Assembly: GCA_949291515.1 (NCBI GenBank)
Contig: CASEVY010000011.1
Span: 1 to 38,294 of the forward strand
Direction of reading: 5' to 3'
DNA length: 38,294 nucleotides
DNA from: an uncultured bacterium
GTDB lineage: Bacteria > Elusimicrobiota > Elusimicrobia > Elusimicrobiales > Elusimicrobiaceae
Shown here: piece by piece, positions 32,149 through 38,294 of the stretch
Layout: the number at the start of each line of letters is the position of its first letter
Position numbering within the stretch: position 1 is the first letter of the stretch
The notes under the pieces: model-generated
What the model was told of the DNA's origin: nothing
The model's input: only the letters and a program-made list of their open reading frames with translations
Database searches by the model: none
Made by a program: the position numbers and the translations under genes

Positions 32149-33390
32149 ATGACTGACTTCAAACAAAGACTGCTGGACGTCTTTACCAAATACGTCCAAA
32201 TAGAATCGGGCAGCGACGAAAATTCCCCCTCAGACCCCTCCACCGCCGCCCAGACGGATTTGGCGCGCGTGCTTAAAGAGGACTTGCTAAAACTGGGCCT
32301 TAAAGATATACATCTCTCAGAGTTCGCTTATCTTACCGCCACACTTCCTTCCAACATAGATTATAAAGTGCCGACTATCGGCTTCTTGGCACATATGGAT
32401 ACTTATCCGGGCGGAACAATAGGAAGAAAGGTCAAACCCATACTGCACAAAAACTATCAAGGCGGAGATATAGTCGTAAGCAAAGAACATAATGTCATAA
32501 TCTCCCCAAAAACTTCCCACGCTTTAAACAAATGCATCGGACACGACATCGTAACCGCTTCGGGCGACACTTTGCTCGGAGCCGACGATAAAGCCGGCAT
32601 TACAATAATTATGGTAATGCTTGAATATCTTATCGCAAATCCGCAAATCAAACACGGAGACATAAGAATAGCCTTCACCCCCGACGAAGAAATCGCCCGC
32701 GGAACGAAACACTTCGACGTAAAAGCCTTCGGCGCGGATTTCGCTTATACCCTGGACGGCGAATGCGGAGACGGAATCGTCGCCGAAAACTTTAACGCCG
32801 CTTCCGTCGTCATTAAAGTCAAAGGCGTACAGGCCCATCCCGGCGATGCAAAAGACATTATGCAAAACCCCGTAAGAATAATCGCCGATATATGCTCCTC
32901 CTGGCCGGAAAATAAATTGCCGGAAACAACCGCCGGACGCGACGGCTTTATCTGCTTTACCAACTGCTCCGCCGATTTCGAAAAGGGCATCATCAACGCA
33001 ATGGTAAGAGACTTCGACGAAAATAAATTAAACGAACATATAAACCTGCTAAAACAAATCGTCAAAGAAAAACAATTGAAGTATCCGGGCAGCAAAATCG
33101 AAATGGAAGTCAAACTTTCATACAAAAATATGAAACCCATCATCGACAAATATCCCAATATCCTCAAACTGGCTAAAGACGCCTTCGCAGAATGCGGCCT
33201 TAATCCCGACGGCAAGCCCATACGCGGCGGCACCGACGGCGCGACGCTTTCATATATGGGCCTGCCGACGCCAAACATCGACGCCGGCTACGGAACCCCG
33301 CACGGGCCATTCGAATGGACAAGCCTCGATATGATGGAGAAAATAGTTAAAGCGCTGGCCAAAATAGCGCAAAACAACGCGAAGAAATAA
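32149..33390 (+). CDS. pepT: Tripeptidase PepT (M20B)
   Basis: Zn-dependent cytoplasmic aminotripeptidase, 413 aa. Metal ligands and catalytic motifs are all present: HMDT (FLAHMDTYPGG), GADDKAG, PDEEIARG, LDGECGDG, and the C-terminal HGPFEW. The dimerisation domain lies between about 215 and 325 and carries the conserved QAHPGDAK. RGGTDGA near the end is also typical. An upstream in-frame GTG (32143) overlaps the AGAGG site, so ATG 32149 is the likely start. The family call is strong; it fits a peptide-using anaerobe. Confidence 0.95.
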   Translation: MTDFKQRLLDVFTKYVQIESGSDENSPSDPSTAAQTDLARVLKEDLLKLGLKDIHLSEFAYLTATLPSNIDYKVPTIGFLAHMDTYPGGTIGRKVKPILHKNYQGGDIVVSKEHNVIISPKTSHALNKCIGHDIVTASGDTLLGADDKAGITIIMVMLEYLIANPQIKHGDIRIAFTPDEEIARGTKHFDVKAFGADFAYTLDGECGDGIVAENFNAASVVIKVKGVQAHPGDAKDIMQNPVRIIADICSSWPENKLPETTAGRDGFICFTNCSADFEKGIINAMVRDFDENKLNEHINLLKQIVKEKQLKYPGSKIEMEVKLSYKNMKPIIDKYPNILKLAKDAFAECGLNPDGKPIRGGTDGATLSYMGLPTPNIDAGYGTPHGPFEWTSLDMMEKIVKALAKIAQNNAKK

Positions 33391-33427
33391 AAAACTTCCG
33401 TTTCTTGAGACTTTGTTTCAACCTAAA

Positions 33428-33454
33428 AACTCCCCGCCGTTACGGCGGGGAGTT
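33428..33454 (+). terminator. Terminator of pepT
   Basis: Stem ACTCCCCGCCG / CGGCGGGGAGT with a T-run (33453-33457), about 40 nt after pepT. Confidence 0.9.
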
Positions 33455-33488
33455 TTTATAGTCCTTGCCATAAATCTTACAGAATAAA

Positions 33489-33509
33489 TTATCTTCTTAT
33501 AGAAGATAA
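33489..33509 (-). terminator. Weak hairpin downstream of the polytopic membrane protein gene
   Basis: An 8-bp AT-rich stem (TTATCTTC / GAAGATAA), with TTTATT following on the minus strand. It lies 62 nt after the stop at 33571. It is a possible but weak terminator. Confidence 0.4.
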
Positions 33510-33570
33510 AATCACCGTACGCTTTTGAAATAAGCCTTCCACGCTTGTTGCCCCAAAAATTACCTCTATT

Positions 33571-34719
33571 TTATTGTTTTTCATCTTCGCTATCCGTAGG
33601 GTCGGGATATTCGTGAACCAAATGTTTTACCTTGCCGAAATTGGCGGTGTCTTCGTCCTCTTTGTTGAATTGCCGCAATGTTTCGCTGCGGTTAAGGTGC
33701 CCGATGGCGCTGTCGTCGAAAGTTTCGGGCTCTTTGGTATCTATGGTTATCTCCTTGACATTTTTAAACAGAGAGGTTATTTCAAAAAGGTCGTCCTCTT
33801 TAGGTTCAGGTTTCTCTTCCTTTTCGCTGCTGGCTATAAGATTGTAATCGTTTAGAGTTTTATAGCTTACCGCCAGTATCATAACGAACATATTCAAACC
33901 AAAAACCGCCACATATAAAGAAAATAACATAAACGCAGTAAGGCTAAAAGTAGCTTTCAAGCCGAAATTTGTCATTTGAGAAAACAGTATCGCCAACTTT
34001 ATGTTAAAAGGCATTGTGTCGCCCAAAAATTGATTCATGCGCCATAAAGACCACGATGCTTCCCAATTTATCCATACGCTAATCAAACCGGCAAAGAATA
34101 TTATACCTATAACGGCAAAGAACATTATCAGCGCAGAAAGAAAAAACAACAGCGCATATTTTATCCACCTGCTCCGCACAAGATGATAGCTGGCGCTGAA
34201 AGATTCAAATACGCTTTTGTCCTCCAACATTATCATCCAGGGATAAAATATTATATAGGGCGAAAAAAACGTATATATCAGCACCAATATAAAAAGATAC
34301 CAGTTCTTGAATCCGCCGCTTAAATACATCGCCGGCAGCAGGGTAAAATATATTGCCGCGCCAAGAAGAAAAGAGGAGGCAAAAATTATTATGATCTTCC
34401 TTATGGTTAGTATCACCGCACCGAGAACATCCTGATTGCTGCCGTTGACTCCGTCCTGCATCAGCTTGACAGAACTGTATCCCAAAATAAAATTGACTCC
34501 GAAGCAGAATACCGACAATCCCATCGCAATGCTGACGAACCAACTGTAACTCTCGTTCTGGTACAGTGAAAAGGAGACAAACACCGCAAACGCGTTAAAA
34601 AGAACAAACAGCGAGCCCTGCTTTAAAGAAACTATGGCGGTATACGGGATAAGTTTGAGCCATCGCATTATTATCCCTCTGGTTGACATACTTTCTTTCA
34701 AGACGTTCTCATACGCCAT
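33571..34719 (-). CDS. Polytopic membrane protein with an acidic C-terminal tail
   Basis: 382-aa inner-membrane protein with about six hydrophobic segments (near 28-50, 58-80, 105-132, 140-165, 188-218, 262-295). The last about 85 residues are soluble and very acidic (EKEEKPEPKEDD, then repeated Asp/Glu). The helix pattern and the FSASYHLVRSRWIKYALLFFL segment recall membrane domains of the GPDP/DUF975 type, but I cannot assign a family. ATG follows AAGGAGG at 6 nt. It is divergent from cysE, with a 52-bp gap. Confidence 0.6.
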   Translation of the reverse strand: MAYENVLKESMSTRGIIMRWLKLIPYTAIVSLKQGSLFVLFNAFAVFVSFSLYQNESYSWFVSIAMGLSVFCFGVNFILGYSSVKLMQDGVNGSNQDVLGAVILTIRKIIIIFASSFLLGAAIYFTLLPAMYLSGGFKNWYLFILVLIYTFFSPYIIFYPWMIMLEDKSVFESFSASYHLVRSRWIKYALLFFLSALIMFFAVIGIIFFAGLISVWINWEASWSLWRMNQFLGDTMPFNIKLAILFSQMTNFGLKATFSLTAFMLFSLYVAVFGLNMFVMILAVSYKTLNDYNLIASSEKEEKPEPKEDDLFEITSLFKNVKEITIDTKEPETFDDSAIGHLNRSETLRQFNKEDEDTANFGKVKHLVHEYPDPTDSEDEKQ

Positions 34720-34771
34720 TTGCCGCCTCCTTACAAGTAGATTATAGCAATAAATTTAGTAGAATTATTTT

Positions 34772-35608
34772 ATGAAAAGCATATCCGATACCGCGCGTTT
34801 GCTGACGCGTAATATTAAAAATTCGCCCATGGCCGTATCCTGTTCCAGACGGGATTTTTTCCCGGACAAACAGGCGATACTGAGCGCTTTCACTTTCTTT
34901 AAAGACGCTTTGTTCCTTTATACGATAAGCCCCAGATTAAGTTCGAAAGAGGGCGAACTTAACGATTTTAACAAAAGACTTGCCAAAAATTTAAACGTAT
35001 TGCGGCGCGAAATAAAACATCATCTATGCTTTTCCGGCCAGGAAACAAAAGCGGAAGCGGCAGGTAAAAAAGCGCAGCTTTTGGTCAAACGTTTCGAAGA
35101 AGAACTCCCCCGCCTGCAAGATTTGGCCATAAGCGACATTCAAGCGGCATATACCGGCGATCCCGCCGCTAAGAATTATTACGAAATTATGCTCTGCTAC
35201 CCCGGCCTTCTGGCCATAACATTGCAGAGAATGGCGCATTTCTTATATAAAAACAACTTGCAGCTTATCGCCAGAATAATAACAGAACACGCCCACAGCC
35301 TTACCGGAATAGATATTCACCCAGGCGCGAAAATCGGCAAGAGTTTCTTTATAGACCACGGTACGGGCGTAGTCATCGGCGAAACTACCGAAATAGGCGA
35401 TAACGTAAAAATTTATCAAGGCGTAACTTTGGGCGCGAAAAGTTTCCCCAAAGATGAAAACGGCTTTGCCAAAAAAGGCCTAAAACGCCACCCTACCGTA
35501 GGCGATAACGTAACTATTTACGCAGGCGCCGCAATACTCGGCCCGGTAAGAATAGCGCCGGGAACGGTAGTCGCCGCAAATACCTGGATAACGGAAGACA
35601 TACTTTGA
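34772..35608 (+). CDS. cysE: Serine O-acetyltransferase
   Basis: Makes O-acetylserine from serine and acetyl-CoA for cysteine synthesis. The 278-aa protein has a long helical N-terminus (1-150) and a C-terminal left-handed beta-helix of hexapeptide repeats. Key segments: [29 protein letters not shown] (DH pair for catalysis), QGVTLGAKS, and [20 protein letters not shown]. The length and N-terminus are those of the EpsC/CysE group with a longer N-domain. No cysK is adjacent. It overlaps the next gene by 4 bp (TTGA), so they are probably translationally coupled. Confidence 0.92.
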   Translation: MKSISDTARLLTRNIKNSPMAVSCSRRDFFPDKQAILSAFTFFKDALFLYTISPRLSSKEGELNDFNKRLAKNLNVLRREIKHHLCFSGQETKAEAAGKKAQLLVKRFEEELPRLQDLAISDIQAAYTGDPAAKNYYEIMLCYPGLLAITLQRMAHFLYKNNLQLIARIITEHAHSLTGIDIHPGAKIGKSFFIDHGTGVVIGETTEIGDNVKIYQGVTLGAKSFPKDENGFAKKGLKRHPTVGDNVTIYAGAAILGPVRIAPGTVVAANTWITEDIL

Positions 35609-36471
35609 CGATTATTATAAAAAAGCTATTCTCCTTTTCGATGGCGCTTATACTAATACTCTGCGCTTGTACGACGCCGTCAAAAAACAAAAGGAACTTC
35701 CTTTCCTCGGTAGACAACTATAAAACAGCCCCGCAAGAAGTTTTTACCCTTCGGGACAATATTTACATAAAGTATATTTACGAAGATACAGAAGTATATC
35801 TTAAAGCGAAACTTCCTAAAGAAAAAGAGAATCCTCTCGACAATTATTCCCGCGCGGAACTAAGCGCGGCAAAAGACATTAAGGATAACTCCGCCCGCAA
35901 AAAAGAAATTTTATACGTATCGGGCGGATTTGAAAATATAATAACGGATTTCTTCAAAACTCTAATACCGCAAGGAAGCGGCAAAGGCGTAATAGTAATC
36001 ATACAGGGTTTTGAAGGAGTATTGTTCCGCGACGAAAACGGCAAAGCCGATTTTAAACTTCTTACGGAACTGCCGGAAAATATAGAAATTGTGGGGAAAA
36101 TTAATGAAAGCCGCTTTACCGAACTTTTTCTATCCGCTATTAAAAAAGACTTGCGACTTGCGGAGATAACAGACAAAAGATTTCTAATCCCAACCCAAAA
36201 CAAACCCACGGAACCTTATATATATTTGGATTTGGAAAACAATATAGTCCTTACTTTGACTCTGCCGGAATACTTCGAGCTTAAAAAACAAATGACGGAG
36301 TTGGGCTTTTCTATATCGTTTATATATTCTTTTCTTATAAAGAGCCATATATTCGGGATAATAAAAGCGCCTTTTACCTCGACGTTTAGGCTTCTGTCTT
36401 TGGGCAAGAATTCCGTATACAGCGCGATGGCGCCGCTCGCCCCGGACTATGAAGGCGAAATCCCCCCGTAA
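35605..36471 (+). CDS. Putative lipoprotein, unknown function
   Basis: 288-aa protein starting at a TTG that overlaps the cysE stop. Lys-rich n-region, hydrophobic core, and lipobox LCAC (C22) predict a lipoprotein. A later ATG (35641) would lose the basic n-region. The mature protein contains a [26 protein letters not shown] segment and ends with a hydrophobic stretch ([18 protein letters not shown]). No family recognised. Position between cysE and a phospholipase D-type gene suggests an envelope role. Confidence 0.6.
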   Translation: MTIIIKKLFSFSMALILILCACTTPSKNKRNFLSSVDNYKTAPQEVFTLRDNIYIKYIYEDTEVYLKAKLPKEKENPLDNYSRAELSAAKDIKDNSARKKEILYVSGGFENIITDFFKTLIPQGSGKGVIVIIQGFEGVLFRDENGKADFKLLTELPENIEIVGKINESRFTELFLSAIKKDLRLAEITDKRFLIPTQNKPTEPYIYLDLENNIVLTLTLPEYFELKKQMTELGFSISFIYSFLIKSHIFGIIKAPFTSTFRLLSLGKNSVYSAMAPLAPDYEGEIPP

Positions 36472-36488
36472 ACGAAAATGCCCAACCG

Positions 36489-37637
36489 ATGGATTTGGCG
36501 GCATTCAATAATTTTTTGGACAAAACAATATCTAAAGAAGTCTATAAGGGAAGCGCCGAACTGCTTGTAAACGGCGAAGAATTCTTCCCCCATTTTTTGG
36601 TAAACGCCAATCAGGCTAAACATTCCATATTTATCAGGCTGTATATATTCACTACGGATATGTATTCTTTGTCGCTGGCCGATATGCTCAAGCGCAAATC
36701 CAACGAAGGAACCGACGTGAGAGTTATGGTGGACGAACTTAATTCTCTGCTAAACAACAAAAAGACGCCCGCCTACTATTCCCAAGATTACGTGATGCCC
36801 AAAAGTATAGCGTCATATTTGAAAAAGAAGTCTAAAGTAAAAGTGAGGAAACGCTTAAACACTTGGGCGACATTCGACCACAGCAAAGTAGTGATAATAG
36901 ACCGGGACCTGGCCTATACCGGCGGAATGAACTTCGGCGAGGAATATCGCTACCAATGGCACGATATGATGGTCGCGCTGAGAGGCCCCGTCGTCGGCAA
37001 ATTGGTAAAGAATTTTTATGAGGCGTGGAGCTTCAACGGAATAGGGGGCGATTTTTCCGCCGCATACAGAAAAATTTTCAGTAAAAAGAGCAGACCCGAA
37101 AACGCCGAAAAACCGGGAATGATAAACATTCGGTTATTGTATACCCAGCCGCAGGAAGCGCAAATCTTCAAAGCGCAAATAGAAGCGATAAAAAGAGCGC
37201 AAAAGAGAATATATATACAAAACGCATATTTTTCCGACGACAGAATAGTAAAACATCTTATAGAAGCCCGCCACAGAGGGGTGGACGTAAGAGTAATCCT
37301 GCCAAGCGAGAACGACATAAGCATTATGGCAAAGAATAATATCGCCATGGCCAATAAATTATTCCGGAACGGTATAAAGGTTTATTTCTATAACGGAATG
37401 AGCCACGTAAAAGCGGCCTTATACGACGGCTGGGCGATAGTAGGTTCGGCCAATTTCGATAAGATGAGCCTGTTTATCAACAACGAAATGAGCCTCGGCA
37501 TAGACGATCCCGCTTTTGTCAAACAGTTGGAAACGCGCCTGTTTGAAAAAGATTTCACAGACTCCGAACTTATGACGGAAGAAATAGAAATGAACTGGGC
37601 TTGGCAGATAGTCGGCGCGCTGACGAACCAGCTTTAA
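36489..37637 (+). CDS. Phospholipase D/cardiolipin synthase family protein
   Basis: 382-aa protein with two HKD motifs: FDHSKVVIIDRDLAYTGGMNFG (about 129-150) and MSHVKAALYDGWAIVGSANFD (about 305-325). Both keep H-x-K-x4-D. This pair of half-sites defines bacterial cardiolipin synthases (ClsA/B/C-like). Unlike ClsA it has no N-terminal membrane helices, so it resembles ClsB-type enzymes. It could use phosphatidylglycerol or phosphatidylethanolamine as donor; substrate is not determined from sequence. Ribosome site is weak. It follows the lipoprotein gene by 17 bp. Confidence 0.88.
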   Translation: MDLAAFNNFLDKTISKEVYKGSAELLVNGEEFFPHFLVNANQAKHSIFIRLYIFTTDMYSLSLADMLKRKSNEGTDVRVMVDELNSLLNNKKTPAYYSQDYVMPKSIASYLKKKSKVKVRKRLNTWATFDHSKVVIIDRDLAYTGGMNFGEEYRYQWHDMMVALRGPVVGKLVKNFYEAWSFNGIGGDFSAAYRKIFSKKSRPENAEKPGMINIRLLYTQPQEAQIFKAQIEAIKRAQKRIYIQNAYFSDDRIVKHLIEARHRGVDVRVILPSENDISIMAKNNIAMANKLFRNGIKVYFYNGMSHVKAALYDGWAIVGSANFDKMSLFINNEMSLGIDDPAFVKQLETRLFEKDFTDSELMTEEIEMNWAWQIVGALTNQL

Positions 37638-37639
37638 TT

Positions 37640-38137
37640 ATGAAAAGGAAAAGATTTTCAAAGAAGAAACAAATTCAATTTTTAGCGGCCGTAATAATAA
37701 CGGTGATATTGTATTTTCTGCAATATTTCTCCGAAGGGAAACTTCCCCAGGCTGAAGAATATTCCGCGCCGATAGAAACGGAAACTTTACAATCGCCGCG
37801 TCTGCTATCGGTATATGACGGCGATACGTTTAAAATTGATTTAAACTGCCAAGAAGAAGTCCTTTGCAAAAACATATCCGTAAGAGTCCGCGGCATAGAC
37901 TGCCCCGAGATAAAAGGCAAGACGAAAAAAGAAAAGAATTTGGCGCAAAAAGCGAAGAGTTTTACAGAAAACTTTTTGCAAGGCAAAACTATCGTTCTTG
38001 AAAACTGCGAGCGCGACAAATACTTCCGCCTGCTCTGCGACGTAAAAGCTGCCGATCAAGACTTGGCCGAAAATTTACTTAGCGCCGGCCTAGCCTATCC
38101 ATACGACGGCGGAAGCAAAAAGGATATTTTCCAATAG
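37640..38137 (+). CDS. Membrane-anchored thermonuclease-like protein (SNase domain)
   Basis: 165-aa protein: N-terminal Lys/Arg cluster and one membrane helix (about 11-27), then a staphylococcal-nuclease OB fold. Visible: YDGDTFKID, the VRVRGIDCPEIKG loop (Arg and Glu of the active site), and CERDKYFRLLCDV (second active-site Arg). This suggests a nuclease facing the periplasm. It is shorter than the 170-230 aa of many homologues and lacks the usual C-terminal extension. ATG 37640, 2 bp after the PLD stop; an upstream in-frame start in the PLD gene is unlikely. Confidence 0.85.
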   Translation: MKRKRFSKKKQIQFLAAVIITVILYFLQYFSEGKLPQAEEYSAPIETETLQSPRLLSVYDGDTFKIDLNCQEEVLCKNISVRVRGIDCPEIKGKTKKEKNLAQKAKSFTENFLQGKTIVLENCERDKYFRLLCDVKAADQDLAENLLSAGLAYPYDGGSKKDIFQ

Positions 38138-38163
38138 CATATTTAAACGCAGAAAATAAAAAT

Positions 38164-38187
38164 CCCCCGGCCTAGCCGGGGGTTTTT
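38164..38187. terminator. Terminator after the nuclease gene
   Basis: An 8-bp stem (CCCCCGGC / GCCGGGGG, 3-nt loop) with TTTTT after it and an A-run before it, so it may serve both convergent genes. It resembles 102-124 in sequence. Confidence 0.85.
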
Positions 38188-38221
38188 CACAATACGGGCA
38201 TAGCCCTCACTATACTAGCTA

Positions 38222-38294
38222 CTACTTTAAGTAGTTCCCACTACCTCTCATTTGCGCCACCCTTTCATCTAAAGGGTTCCTGTCAAACGGAAGC
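38222..38294 (-). CDS. C-terminal end of a gene entering from the right edge
   Basis: The minus-strand frame ending in TAG at 38222 encodes 23 residues, LPFDRNPLDERVAQM followed by RGSGNYLK. The composition and the terminator beyond the stop indicate the true 3' end of a gene. The product cannot be named from this piece. Confidence 0.55.
   Translation of the reverse strand, partial: LPFDRNPLDERVAQMRGSGNYLK

Noticed and set aside
1-38294. CRISPR arrays, insertion sequences, tRNA or rRNA genes
   Set aside because: No regularly spaced repeats, no transposase frames and no tRNA- or rRNA-like sequence were noticed on either strand.

Overview
The window reads as chromosomal DNA of an anaerobic, outer-membrane (Gram-negative type) bacterium. 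YidC has the large periplasmic domain, there are several lipoproteins and signal-peptide proteins, a GFTLIEL-type pilin and an NADH-linked trimeric [FeFe] hydrogenase. This mix suggests a gut-type member of Elusimicrobiota, but that is an inference from gene content, not from a marker gene.

Layout. (1) 1-5607: the rpmH-rnpA-yidD-yidC-jag cassette on the minus strand, with recO divergent from it and a small membrane protein convergent with recO. rpmH lies out of frame inside what could be misread as a long N-terminus of rnpA. (2) 5700-7500: a type IV pilin-like gene and a secreted Cys-rich EGF-like gene. Each is preceded by the same perfect 73-bp repeat, which contains a 13-nt homopolymer inside a promoter-like element. 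(3) 7500-11540: an M42 aminopeptidase, transketolase and PPC/DUF296 operon. (4) 11670-15530: an exported ankyrin-repeat protein and a FeoA-FeoB fusion iron transporter. (5) 15577-24190: a compact minus-strand block of phage head and tail genes in canonical order: capsid, connector, head closure, gp10-like, tail terminator, tail tube, frameshifted tail chaperone, short tape measure, distal tail, hub, two small membrane proteins. It has its own promoter and operator but no terminase, portal, protease or integrase. (6) 24210-27420: two exported proteins with a shared promoter motif, one with a kinase-like C-terminus. (7) 27390-31545: hydCBA. (8) 31590-38294: an LEA14-like lipoprotein, pepT, a polytopic membrane protein, a cysE-lipoprotein-PLD-nuclease run, and the 3' end of one more gene at the right edge.

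How the parts work together. rpmH to jag supply ribosome, RNase P and membrane-insertase functions. HydABC would reoxidise NADH and ferredoxin as H2, fitting a fermentative anaerobe with peptidases, transketolase and ferrous-iron uptake. The most notable system is the phage-derived block. Its gene order, very short tape measure, missing packaging genes, intact reading frames, preserved -1 frameshift and single operator-controlled promoter fit a domesticated particle such as a gene-transfer-agent-like element better than a decaying prophage. This is inference and depends on whether packaging genes exist elsewhere in the genome.
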